64,000 bases of DNA from Rubritalea tangerina (GTDB lineage Bacteria; Verrucomicrobiota; Verrucomicrobiia; Verrucomicrobiales; Akkermansiaceae), in assembly GCF_042683245.1 (NCBI RefSeq), contig NZ_JBHUJB010000005.1, positions 186,001 to 250,000 of the forward strand, in the 5' to 3' direction. Positions within the stretch are counted from its first letter, which is position 1, and the number at the start of each line of letters is the position of its first letter. The position numbers were made by a program, and so were the translations under genes. The notes under the pieces are model-generated. The model did not search any database. It saw only the letters and a program-made list of their open reading frames with translations, and was not told the DNA's origin. Below are positions 52,448 to 60,799 of this stretch, one piece after another.

Positions 52448-52556
52448 GCTTTGTGGCCAAATCACGTTGTTCACAGGGCTAGGTGAGGAAGGGGAGGAAA
52501 GCTTTTACATTCTCTTTACACCGTGGGGGGGATGATGCGATAGCTTTGTAGGTACT

Positions 52557-53234
52557 ATGATACCTACGATATTAGTCGCAGAGGATGATGATGCTGTTCG
52601 GCAGGGCGTGGTCGACGCGTTGTCGTTGTCAGGATATGAGGTGATTCCGGCGAAGGATGGGCGCGAGGCGATGCAGTGTGCACTGGAGCGGCAGTACCAG
52701 CTATTATTGTTAGACCTGGTGATGCCTCATCACAGTGGCTTTGAAGTGTTAGAAGCTTTGAAAAAGCAACGTGCTGGGCAGGCTGTGATTATTTTATCGG
52801 CGCGTGGGGAGGAAGCGGACAGGGTGAAAGGGCTGACGATGGGGGCAGACGATTATGTGGTGAAGCCCTTTAGTTTGAGGGAATTGCTGGCGCGTGTGGA
52901 TGCGGTTTTAAGGCGCACAGCTGAGCGAGGGGTGTGTGGTGAACGCTATGAATATGCGGATGGGTATGTGGATTTTGACCGTCGTGAGGTTTGTTTGCAT
53001 GGAGAGTCTGGTGGGCAGGAGTTATCAGAACGTGAGTGTTCGTTGATGGCATACTTGGTGAGTAATCGTGGTAGGGCTATCTCGCGCGAGGAGATTTTAC
53101 GACAGGTATGGGGGTTAGATCCGAAGGGGGTGACGACGCGGACGATTGATATGCACGTGGCGCATTTACGAGGGAAGTTAGGCAGCAGTGGAGTGGTGCA
53201 AACGGTTCGAGGACAAGGATATAGAGTGGACTAG
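52557..53234 (+). CDS. OmpR/PhoB-family response regulator
   Basis: 225 residues. Receiver domain with acidic pocket DDD (10-12), phospho-acceptor Asp53, Ser81 and Lys103, then a winged-helix DNA-binding domain (about 130-225: LSERECSLMAYLVSNRGRAISREEILRQVWG, TRTIDMHVAHLRGKLG, VQTVRGQGYRV). Followed after 3 bases by the sensor kinase, with which it forms a two-component system. Targets are unknown. Confidence 0.95.
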   Translation: MIPTILVAEDDDAVRQGVVDALSLSGYEVIPAKDGREAMQCALERQYQLLLLDLVMPHHSGFEVLEALKKQRAGQAVIILSARGEEADRVKGLTMGADDYVVKPFSLRELLARVDAVLRRTAERGVCGERYEYADGYVDFDRREVCLHGESGGQELSERECSLMAYLVSNRGRAISREEILRQVWGLDPKGVTTRTIDMHVAHLRGKLGSSGVVQTVRGQGYRVD

Positions 53235-53237
53235 CTT

Positions 53238-55145
53238 GTGAAGGGGAACAAAATCATTTGGTGTGTGGCTGCGGCTTGTTGTCTGATTGTGATCAGTGCG
53301 ATGGGAGTGCTTACTCATCGTTTCTTTTTACAGAGCAACCGTGATGTGAAACAGGGGGCTGAGGCTTACCAACAAGAACGCGTTCGGTTGGCGATGTGGC
53401 GGCTGGACACTTTAGCGACATCGATCGTCGGTGCTGAGGACGCGAGGCCTGCGGAAGATTTGTACACTCAGGACTTCAGGGAGTTAGTGGCCTTACAAGA
53501 TTTGGGTAAGAATCCAGTGGCTCCGGTCTACGAGCAGAATCCAAGCTATGCGAATTTGTATTGGTCTATCAACTTGACGGATGAGGGGGAGGAGGCGAGT
53601 TCCCCACAAGTTTATGATGAAAAGTATCTAGCAGATAACAAAGTTGACCCGAGTGGTAATCAGGTATTTGCTGGCAATTTGAAAGCATTCAACAGGTTGT
53701 TAGGACAGCCTGTAGGTGAGAGTGAGGGAAAGAAGGTGGTGGACACAAACTTTGATTTAACTTGTCGGTCGTGTCACGATTTACCTTATGTGGCTGTGGA
53801 GGCTGAGAAGCTAGCAGGCGTGCCGCCGATGGATGCGAAGAATGATTTTTCGTTAGAATCCTTGAATGCTGAAGCACCGACGAAGCAGAAGAACAGCAAG
53901 ATCGTTTTGTACAAGAATGAGCCTGAGGTTCAACAGAAGATTTCGAAGGCGGAGAGAGGGAAGCGACAGAAGGCTGTTGAGAGGCTGAGCGATTCATACA
54001 TTACGGCTAATGTGTGGTCTCAGTCCGAGCAACAGATGGAGCCGGCGCGTGCGATTCCTGTGCCGGAGATGAGTTCATTTGCTCCGATCTGGTTAGATGG
54101 TGAGTTGGTTTTGGTGAGAAGAGTGCAGGTGATAGGGGTGGAGAAGATTCAGGGGGTTTGGTTAAAGAAGAATGAGGTTGTGGAGCAATTGTTAGATGAG
54201 ATCATTGATTTATTTCCATCGGCGCGTTTAGAGCCTTATTTTGAGGGGGACAAGGTATCTGAGAGTGAGAATGCGATGTTGAGGTTACCTTTTGTGTTAA
54301 TACCGGGTGAGAGGGCATTGAGTTCGGTACGGGTGACGGTATCGGATTTATTTGTGGGGCCGATAGGTTTTGCGTGGCTGGGGACATTATTGGCTTTGGC
54401 AGCAGGTTTTTTCATGTTGCGGGCGGTGTTAAAGATGAGTGAGCGGAGGGCGTCATTTGTATCGTCGGTGACGCATGAGTTGCGGACGCCACTGACGACA
54501 TTTCGGTTGTATAGTGACATGTTGAGTTCTGGCTTAGTGAAGGATGAGCCGAGCAAGCAGAAGTATTTGGAGACACTGAGGGTGGAGTCTGAGAGGCTGA
54601 CTCATTTGGTTGAGAATGTTTTGGCGTATTCGAGGATTGAGAGGGGGAGTGCACGGGCCAAGTTAGAGGAGGTAGGTCTTGGGTGTTTTATTGAGAGAGT
54701 GAGAGGGAGGCTTGAGGAGCGAGCGGCAGAGGCTGGGCTTCAGTTGGTGGTTGGTGAGGTGGCAGAGGGGGTATTGATGGAGATTGATGCGACTGCGGTG
54801 GAGCAGATTTTATTTAATTTAGTAGATAATGCAGCGAAGTACGCCACTGGTGATGGGTGTGGGAGCCGGATTGATTTGAATGTGGAGCTTGGGAAGCGTT
54901 CTTTATCTTTTGTGGTGTGTGATGAAGGGCCTGGGGTGGCGCGTTGGGAGAGACGCAAGCTCTTTAGGCCATTTCACAAATCGGCGGAGCAGGCAGCCAG
55001 CAGCAAACCTGGAGTGGGCTTAGGTCTGGCATTGTGTCGGAGGTTAGCCAAGGAAATGGGAGGGAATTTAGGATGTCGCAATGCCGAGCGAGGAGCGTGT
55101 TTTGTGCTAAAATTGCCACTTCATCAGAAGCGTCGAAGCGCGTGA
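53238..55145 (+). CDS. Sensor histidine kinase with periplasmic CXXCH (heme c-type) motif
   Basis: 635 residues from a GTG start right behind the response regulator. Transmembrane helix 1 at about 7-30, a periplasmic region of about 340 residues, helix 2 at about 374-396, then HisKA (H-box SVTHELRTPLTTFRLYSDM, His413) and HATPase (NLVDNAAKYA, DEGPGVARWERRKLFRPF, GVGLGLALCRRLA). The periplasmic part contains TCRSCH (Cys176, Cys179, His180), the covalent heme-c attachment motif. That makes a redox, oxygen or NO sensing role possible, provided heme is really bound. No HAMP or PAS domain is obvious. Confidence 0.92.
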   Translation: MKGNKIIWCVAAACCLIVISAMGVLTHRFFLQSNRDVKQGAEAYQQERVRLAMWRLDTLATSIVGAEDARPAEDLYTQDFRELVALQDLGKNPVAPVYEQNPSYANLYWSINLTDEGEEASSPQVYDEKYLADNKVDPSGNQVFAGNLKAFNRLLGQPVGESEGKKVVDTNFDLTCRSCHDLPYVAVEAEKLAGVPPMDAKNDFSLESLNAEAPTKQKNSKIVLYKNEPEVQQKISKAERGKRQKAVERLSDSYITANVWSQSEQQMEPARAIPVPEMSSFAPIWLDGELVLVRRVQVIGVEKIQGVWLKKNEVVEQLLDEIIDLFPSARLEPYFEGDKVSESENAMLRLPFVLIPGERALSSVRVTVSDLFVGPIGFAWLGTLLALAAGFFMLRAVLKMSERRASFVSSVTHELRTPLTTFRLYSDMLSSGLVKDEPSKQKYLETLRVESERLTHLVENVLAYSRIERGSARAKLEEVGLGCFIERVRGRLEERAAEAGLQLVVGEVAEGVLMEIDATAVEQILFNLVDNAAKYATGDGCGSRIDLNVELGKRSLSFVVCDEGPGVARWERRKLFRPFHKSAEQAASSKPGVGLGLALCRRLAKEMGGNLGCRNAERGACFVLKLPLHQKRRSA

Positions 55146-55277
55146 AGTGAGAGAAGCTTTTGAATTTAGATGGTTTATGAAGAGGGGGAAGAGCTGTGGT
55201 GTGGAGGGAGTGGGGAGTGGAATATTGGTGGGGTCGATGAGGTGAAAGAAAAAGCAACAAATCTGTGAAAAAAGAGC

Positions 55278-55305
55278 TTGCGCGAGAGACGATTTTCAAC
55301 ATACT
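55278..55305 (+). promoter_or_regulatory. Candidate promoter of the tRNA-Thr pair
   Basis: TTGCGC, 16 bases, CATACT, with the first tRNA base 35 positions after the -10. Acceptable sigma-70-like match, unverified. The 190-base gap 55146-55339 holds nothing else I can name. Confidence 0.4.
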
Positions 55306-55339
55306 CCGCCCGCAGCCGCAAGGCAGCAAAAATGGCAAG

Positions 55340-55415
<76 letters not shown>

Positions 55416-55479
55416 TTTTTACCATACAATAAATTACTTGAGGTCAATTCTCAGAGTTTATTCGAAAAAGATGAATAAA

Positions 55480-55555
<76 letters not shown>

Positions 55556-55558
55556 TTC

Positions 55559-55598
55559 AATCCCTGCATTTCAGATGAGATCAGGGATTTCTTGTTTC
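55559..55598 (+). terminator. Likely terminator after the tRNA pair
   Basis: AATCCCTG / CAGGGATT hairpin with a 15-base loop followed by a T-rich stretch (TTTCTTGTTTC). Confidence 0.6.
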
Positions 55599-55649
55599 TA
55601 GGGGGGAGTTGATTTTTCACTTAAGTAGGTGGAATCGGGTAGAGTTTTT

Positions 55650-56045
55650 ATGTGGGATGTATTAGATTGGGACATGGTCAAGATCACAACTCGGGGGAAT
55701 GACAGGGTGGATATTTTAATAGATGGCAAGATTGATGCGGATGAAATGCGCAGAGTGGTAGACGACATTGAAGCTGAGTTGGTTCATGTGGAGGATGCCA
55801 AGGTCTTGTATGAGTTTGTTAATTTTGAGTTTCCGACATTGGGGGCGATGGCTGTGAAGTTGGCTGAATTACCCAAGATGCTGCGGATTTTGAAGAAGTT
55901 CAGCAGGGTGGCTTTGTTGGTGGACCGCGAATGGATGCGCATGGCGGCTGAGTTTGAGGGGGATTTGATACCGGGACTTGAGATCAAAGGTTTTGAGCTT
56001 GGAGCGACTGAGGAGGCCGAAGCGTGGCTGGAGCGTGCTGAGTAG
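55650..56045 (+). CDS. STAS/SEC14 (SpoIIAA-like) domain protein
   Basis: About 131 residues from the ATG at 55650; an internal ATG at 55674 (MVKITTRGN) is equally possible. Single SpoIIAA-like STAS domain: VDILIDGKIDADEMRRVVDDIEAELVHVEDAKVLYEFVNFEFPTLGAMAVKLAELPKMLRILKKFSRVALLVDREWMRMAAEFEG, C-terminal EAEAWLERAE. Function unknown in this family. The next gene starts one base after its stop, so the two are coupled. Confidence 0.82.
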   Translation: MWDVLDWDMVKITTRGNDRVDILIDGKIDADEMRRVVDDIEAELVHVEDAKVLYEFVNFEFPTLGAMAVKLAELPKMLRILKKFSRVALLVDREWMRMAAEFEGDLIPGLEIKGFELGATEEAEAWLERAE

Positions 56046-56046
56046 A

Positions 56047-56508
56047 ATGAAGGTGAGTTGTCGGCATTGTGGTTTTCCTTTGGAGAACCAATCGCATTGT
56101 CCCAAGTGCCAGTCATCACGTGAGCAGATGGGGCACAATGCGGTGTATGAAGTGGATGTGGCTCATTCGGGGGAGAGCTGGGAGATGGCGCAGTCGATGA
56201 TTATGGATGCCCTGGATCAGGCAATTTACGGTCACTTTCGAGGGCTGCGTGTGATTCACGGTTATGGTTCGCAGACGGGGCAGGCAGTGATAGCACCTAG
56301 GGCCATTTCATTGATGCGGCATTTGGCGGAGACCCATGATGGCCGCTTTGCGAGGGACCGCAAGAACCAGGGAGTGAGTTTGATATGGCTGAATAAATCG
56401 GCCAGCAAGGAGAGAGAGGAAAAGCCTTACTTCAGTGCTGAGTCACAGAGTGCTGGGAAGCAAGGCAATTGGTTTGACGCAGCAGTCGAGCGAGGTAAGC
56501 GCTCGTGA
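56047..56508 (+). CDS. Zinc-ribbon protein with Smr-like domain
   Basis: About 153 residues from the ATG at 56047. N-terminal zinc ribbon Cys5/Cys8 and Cys18/Cys21 (CRHCG...CPKC), then an Smr-like region (about 34-120): YEVDVAHSGESWEMAQSMIMDALDQAIYGHFRGLRVIHGYGSQTG with the HGxG loop (HGYG) of Smr/MutS2 C-terminal nuclease domains, where the leading LDLHG is replaced by VDVAHSG. A nucleic-acid role is likely from the fold, not proven. Coupled to the STAS/SEC14 gene. Confidence 0.68.
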   Translation: MKVSCRHCGFPLENQSHCPKCQSSREQMGHNAVYEVDVAHSGESWEMAQSMIMDALDQAIYGHFRGLRVIHGYGSQTGQAVIAPRAISLMRHLAETHDGRFARDRKNQGVSLIWLNKSASKEREEKPYFSAESQSAGKQGNWFDAAVERGKRS

Positions 56509-56520
56509 GAGCTTATAGCA

Positions 56521-56661
56521 TCTCTCGATTCGGAATAAACGCATGGAGTGTGGCTGAGTCTTGTGAAGTTTGCGCTGCGCGATTTTAGAGAGAACGGATT
56601 ATCATCCATACTATCATCGCTGTCATAATGCTGTCCCGCGCTTGCGGGACGCCTTCACTCA
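56521..56661 (+). repeat. Dispersed repeat, copy 2
   Basis: Matches copy 1 at 47791 (65/70 in the first part) in the same orientation. The hairpin part is a perfect GTCCCGC-GCTT-GCGGGAC here. It follows the Smr-like gene by 12 bases. Confidence 0.85.
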
Positions 56662-56695
56662 GTCTTGATATTCTGCAAGCTCACACCGACCATTC

Positions 56696-56721
56696 TACCA
56701 TTCCGTATCGGTGGAATGGTA
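56696..56721. repeat. Inverted repeat before the PEP-CTERM gene's 3' end
   Basis: TACCATTCC / GGAATGGTA, perfect 9-bp arms, 8-base loop, ending 4 bases from the PEP-CTERM gene stop. No T-run, so not a classical terminator; it may still protect or end transcripts. Confidence 0.6.
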
Positions 56722-56725
56722 TTCG

Positions 56726-57427
56726 TTAGCGTTTTCTTCTTAGCAGGAGAAGTGAGGCAGCAAGGAAAGTGAGGTGGGTGCTAGGTTCAGGGATTTGAAC
56801 GATTTGGATGCCGGCGATAGGTGAGCGTCCATCACCTCGGTTATTGTCATTATTGAGGGTAAAGCTGGAGCTTGCGAGTCCGTTGATGCGGAAGTAGTGG
56901 CCTTCGACTGATGGGCTGGCTTCTACTGGGGTTTGGCCAGCTGAGAGGTTGGCGCCTCGGAGGTAGGAAAAGTTGATATCACCATTGCCGTCGTTCAGGG
57001 TGTATTGGTTGAGCAGGTCGCCTGGGTCTGAGTCACCTATGCCATAGACATAAACATCGTATTGGGCATAAGGAATATTGTTGAGAGTGACGACTGCAAT
57101 CGCAGCACCGTTAGAGTCATCGAGGTATCCTTTAAGGAGGCTGATGTTTCCGTCACTTGTATTGGCGCCACCTTGTGCCCATGTGCCATTAGCAGAGTAT
57201 GTGACAGTGGCTGTTGTGCCTGCGCCTGAATCATCGACGAGAGCGACATCGGTACCACTGGGAGTGCCTTGGGGGGCCATTTGGTTCCAATTGGTGACAG
57301 CGACAGCACCGGCTGACACATTGCTAGCGAAGACTTCGTCGTTGTTTCGGTTGAAGTTGATACTAATAACGGCGGCATGGAGTTGAGCCCCGATTGCAAA
57401 GGCAGATAAGAAAATTGGGGATTTCAT
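56726..57427 (-). CDS. PEP-CTERM sorting-domain protein
   Basis: 233 residues. N-terminal signal peptide, beta-rich body with DDSNGAAIAVVTLNNIPYAQYDVYVYGIGDSDPGD, and a C-terminal IPEPS, hydrophobic stretch, RRKR tail: the PEP-CTERM signal read by exosortase at the cell envelope. Such proteins are exported and often glycosylated extracellular matrix components (family knowledge). No exosortase is in this window. The specific role is unknown. Confidence 0.9.
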   Translation of the reverse strand: MKSPIFLSAFAIGAQLHAAVISINFNRNNDEVFASNVSAGAVAVTNWNQMAPQGTPSGTDVALVDDSGAGTTATVTYSANGTWAQGGANTSDGNISLLKGYLDDSNGAAIAVVTLNNIPYAQYDVYVYGIGDSDPGDLLNQYTLNDGNGDINFSYLRGANLSAGQTPVEASPSVEGHYFRINGLASSSFTLNNDNNRGDGRSPIAGIQIVQIPEPSTHLTFLAASLLLLRRKR

Positions 57428-57493
57428 ATAGCCTGATATGCTAAAGAGGGTTGAGGGTGTAGTGCAAGTCGTAAATGGTGTGATCTAATTTGG

Positions 57494-57874
57494 TCATGGG
57501 GAGCTGGGTGGGGTGCGGTGGTCGCCAAAATATTTCTCACTACGATAACGGAGCCAGACGCGCAGGACTTGTGGGACCTGTTCTTTTTGTTCGCGAGTGA
57601 GGGTCAGGTAGAGGTCGAGTGCACGGTCGCGCTCACGTCGGCAGGCTTTGTTATTGTGGGCGTCCCAATGGCTGCGCGCAAGACGGATCCTACGGTTGAC
57701 TTCCTTGATGAGGGCTTTGCCTAGAAGGGGCTTATTCTTATTTTTCTTGGCAGGCACGTCTTGATTGTGCTGCAGAATGCGGGTGACGGCAATGATGCAT
57801 TTATTGGTTATGGAAGCGGCTGAGGGGAGGATTGTATTTGCCTTGAGTGGGGGCATGGAATTAGTTTTTGCCAT
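57494..57874 (-). CDS. Small basic protein of unknown function
   Basis: 126 residues if started at the ATG at 57874. Residues 41-120 are helical and strongly basic (PAKKNKNKPLLGKALIKEVNRRIRLARSHWDAHNNKACRRERDRALDLY, VLRVWLRYRSEKYFG). No family recognised. The first 40 residues look unstructured, and its start codon interlocks with that of the divergent GNAT gene (CATG, 57872-57875), so the true start may be internal (for example GTG near residue 40). Confidence 0.5.
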   Translation of the reverse strand: MAKTNSMPPLKANTILPSAASITNKCIIAVTRILQHNQDVPAKKNKNKPLLGKALIKEVNRRIRLARSHWDAHNNKACRRERDRALDLYLTLTREQKEQVPQVLRVWLRYRSEKYFGDHRTPPSSP

Positions 57875-58457
57875 GCACTTCGTACCTGAATCTATTCAGA
57901 TCCGCCTAGAGGACGGGACGGACGTTTTGTTGAGAGAAGCGGGGGAGAAGGATAGAGAGAGGGCATTGGATGCATTTGATCGGATGGGTCCAGAAGATGT
58001 GAGGATGCGTTTCTGGAGGGATTTGATAGAGCTCGATGAAGATATGTTAGATCGTTTAGTGAGGGCGGATCAGATCAATCATTTGGCGTGGTGTGCGCTT
58101 AACCCTGACAGGTTAGATGATGACCCTGGGTATGCGGCGGCCTCGGTGTGGAGGATGGAAGATGGCAGTGGGGAGATTTCGATCACTGTGTTACCCGACT
58201 ATCAAGGGAGGGGGATTGGGTTGGTACTCTTTGCCTTGATGTGGGTGTTGGCTGAAGTGCTAGGGATGTCTGGCTTGAAAGCCAACGTTCTCAGAACTAA
58301 TGTGAGGGCGGTGAGTTGGTTCAGTGGCTTGGGTGGAGAGATGGTGGGTCACAGCCAGTATCTCGAGTTTCAATTCAATCTATCAACTAAGGTTAGAAAT
58401 GATAAGTTAGCGTATTGGTTGGCGGTATTTCGGGAGGAATTTGTAGGGTGCAGCTAA
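57873..58457 (+). CDS. GNAT-family N-acetyltransferase
   Basis: About 194 residues from ATG 57873 (MHFVPESIQIRLEDGTDVLLREAGEKD); an ATG at 57855 and an open frame back to 57765 are alternatives. The GNAT fold is visible: IQIRLEDG...DVLLREAGEKDRERALDAFDRM start, ISITVLPDYQGRGIGLVLFALM (acetyl-CoA-binding motif A, QGRGIG) and VLRTNVRAVSWFSGLGGEM (motif B). Similar to acetyltransferase domains attached to protein acetyltransferases. The substrate is unknown. Confidence 0.78.
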   Translation: MHFVPESIQIRLEDGTDVLLREAGEKDRERALDAFDRMGPEDVRMRFWRDLIELDEDMLDRLVRADQINHLAWCALNPDRLDDDPGYAAASVWRMEDGSGEISITVLPDYQGRGIGLVLFALMWVLAEVLGMSGLKANVLRTNVRAVSWFSGLGGEMVGHSQYLEFQFNLSTKVRNDKLAYWLAVFREEFVGCS

Positions 58458-58470
58458 GATTGGGGGAGGG

Positions 58471-59880
58471 TTATTTTTTCTCTTTGGGGTTTAGGTTCCA
58501 GACTGGGTGTGGGCTATGTTCTTTTTTCATGATTGTAGCCATCTCAGCGACGATTTCTGGGTGTTGGCTAGCGATGTTCTTGGATTCGGCTAGGTCATTG
58601 GAGAGGTTATAGAGTTCGATGGGGGCATTCCAGCCACCTTTACGGTAGGCTTTCCAATGGCCTTTACGCACGGATTGTTGTTTCCCATTTTCATAGAACT
58701 CGAAGTAGAGGTAGGGGCGGGAGTTTTGTTTTTCGGGGGTGCCGGCGAGTGTTGGGAGGATGGAGATGCCGTCCATATCGGTTGTTTTAGGCAGCTTTCC
58801 GGCATCGGCGATTGTAGGGATAAGATCCCACTGGGTAGTTGGCAGTGGGGAGTTGGAGGCTGGAGGAGTTTTTCCTTTCCAGTAGGCGATCATGGGGACG
58901 CGGATTCCGCCTTCATAGAGCGAGCGTTTACTTTTTTTGAAGGGGCCATTTCCGTCGAAGGTTTTGGTGCGTTTGTAGTAGCTGTCTTCATCTCCATTAT
59001 CGGAGGTCCAGATGATAATGGTGTTCTCGGCAAGGCCTAGGTTTTCGACGGCAGCGCGAATGCGTCCGACGTTTCTGTCATGGGCTGTGAGGAGGGCGCA
59101 ATAGACTTTTTCATGTTGTGTGAGTTTATGGTTATCGGCATAGGGGCCGAGTGAAGGAACGCGCATGCCACCAGGGGGGCCTCCGTGAGGAACGGTGCTA
59201 GCGAGGTAGATGAAGAAGGGTTTATCGCTTTTTTGGGAGATAAACTCGATGGCTTTGTTGGTGTAGAGGTCTTCGATGAAGGTTCCTTTACCTTCGCCTA
59301 CGACTCCAGAGCCTCCTTTGAGAAGGGAGGTTCCTTTGAGAATGGCTTCGGTGTTTTTGGGGAGGGGGATTTTGGAGCCATTTTCCCAGATATAGTTTGC
59401 ATAAAAATCGCGGCAGTCGATATGGCCGAGGAAGCCGAGCCAGTAGTCCCAGCCGCAGGCGGTGATTTCCTCTGGAGTCATAGTGCCACCAGCGGAGACC
59501 TTACCGAAAGCTGCGGTACGGTAGCCTGCAGCTCGAGCGACTTCTCCTAGCACTGGGTGCTTTGGTGGCCACATGCCTTCTGGTGCTGATTTTCGGTTTG
59601 CGCGCCAGATCGCGTTACCGGGGTGGCGGCCAGTGATGAGGGAACAGCGTGACGGACCGCAGACGGCATTGCCAGCGTATGCGTCTGTGAAGGTGAGGCC
59701 ATCTTGTTTGAGTTGGTCGAGGTTGGGTGTTTTGATAATGGATTGGCTTGCAGGATCCATTTGGAAGCTGGGCACTTTGCCGATCCCCCAATCGTCTGTA
59801 TTGATATAGATAATATTAGGCGCTGCCTGTGTTAGGCTTGCGGTTATGAGCAGGAGGATGGGGTGCAGGAGTGATTTCAT
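58471..59880 (-). CDS. Secreted sulfatase (S1 family)
   Basis: 469 residues from the ATG at 59880 with signal peptide (SLLHPILLLITASLTQA). Formylglycine motif CGPSR at residues 74-78, so maturation would need a formylglycine-generating enzyme. Metal-binding NTDDWG, GKV..., and WTSDNGDE are present, with the typical C-terminal YEGGIRVPMIAYWKG and LYNLSNDLAESKNIA. Probably desulfates a polysaccharide or similar; the substrate is not known. A paralogous C-terminus is seen in the gene at the window end. Follows a PEP-CTERM gene on the same strand. Confidence 0.93.
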   Translation of the reverse strand: MKSLLHPILLLITASLTQAAPNIIYINTDDWGIGKVPSFQMDPASQSIIKTPNLDQLKQDGLTFTDAYAGNAVCGPSRCSLITGRHPGNAIWRANRKSAPEGMWPPKHPVLGEVARAAGYRTAAFGKVSAGGTMTPEEITACGWDYWLGFLGHIDCRDFYANYIWENGSKIPLPKNTEAILKGTSLLKGGSGVVGEGKGTFIEDLYTNKAIEFISQKSDKPFFIYLASTVPHGGPPGGMRVPSLGPYADNHKLTQHEKVYCALLTAHDRNVGRIRAAVENLGLAENTIIIWTSDNGDEDSYYKRTKTFDGNGPFKKSKRSLYEGGIRVPMIAYWKGKTPPASNSPLPTTQWDLIPTIADAGKLPKTTDMDGISILPTLAGTPEKQNSRPYLYFEFYENGKQQSVRKGHWKAYRKGGWNAPIELYNLSNDLAESKNIASQHPEIVAEMATIMKKEHSPHPVWNLNPKEKK

Positions 59881-59941
59881 ATCAAAGGAATGTCGTGAAC
59901 AGAGATTTGTATTACAGTTAAAACTACTAGGGTGGGAGTGG

Positions 59942-60679
59942 CTAGCGTTTGCGTCGCAGGACAAGAGGAAGGCCAGCTAGTGCGATGAGGGTGGTGGCTG
60001 TGGGTTCGGGGACAGCGGTCACGGAGCCATTGAGTAGGACAATGGGGTCAGAGACGAGGCCAGTGGCGTCAGGGAAATCGGTGATTGAGGTTTTATCATT
60101 GCGGAAGTGGATGCTGTAGGATGAGGCACCTGGGCTGTCGGTGGGATCCCAGTAGGTATAGAGTCTCCATTCCACTTGGGTTTGTTGGGTGATGGCGAGG
60201 TTTGAGAATGTTTGGATGCCAAGGGAAGCATCGCCAATTGCAGTTTTAGTGGTGTCGAGTGTGGAAGCAAAGCCGTCGGCGCTAGAGCGCAGTTCCATAA
60301 TGAGGGTGGGGTTGCCATTGTTAAGGTTCACTGTAGCGAGTTGGAGGCTATCGACTGAGAATTGGTAGCCAGCGTGGGCTGTGGTGGTCCATGAGAGGTA
60401 GGCGTTTGCGTTATTAGCGCTCGTGAAAGATGAGATGCTACTACTCAGCTCCGTGTATTTCATAGCGGAGGTTGCGCCGGGTCCACCTGAGCTTGTTTTT
60501 GCTGTGATGCCAGCTCCGGTTGTGATGTTGGTGCTGGTTAGTCCTAGAGCGTGGTAGTTGCTGGTCCATGTTTCGGAGCCGTGGACGGATGCGTCATTAT
60601 CCCAAGCTTGGATGACAGCAGCGCTTGCAAGGCTAGAGTGTAGGAGAGTCGTTGCGAGGAGAAGTGTATGGAGTTTCAT
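59942..60679 (-). CDS. PEP-CTERM sorting-domain protein
   Basis: 245 residues: signal peptide (LHTLLLATTLLHSSLASA), beta-rich body (a jelly-roll-like stretch GYQFSVDSLQLATVNLNNGNPTLIMELRSSADGF), and C-terminal VPEPT, hydrophobic stretch, RRKR. Exported and sorted by exosortase. 61 bases upstream of the sulfatase on the same strand. The two PEP-CTERM proteins here share the sorting signal but little else. Confidence 0.9.
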   Translation of the reverse strand: MKLHTLLLATTLLHSSLASAAVIQAWDNDASVHGSETWTSNYHALGLTSTNITTGAGITAKTSSGGPGATSAMKYTELSSSISSFTSANNANAYLSWTTTAHAGYQFSVDSLQLATVNLNNGNPTLIMELRSSADGFASTLDTTKTAIGDASLGIQTFSNLAITQQTQVEWRLYTYWDPTDSPGASSYSIHFRNDKTSITDFPDATGLVSDPIVLLNGSVTAVPEPTATTLIALAGLPLVLRRKR

Positions 60680-60799
60680 ATGTTTTTTCAGTCGTTTGGG
60701 GGGAGAAGTGTGGACGATTATGCAGATGAGGGAGAGTGGGTGTATGCACGTTTTTGTAATTCTATTGAACTTTTGCGCATGCGTTGCTTGGATTAGCGT

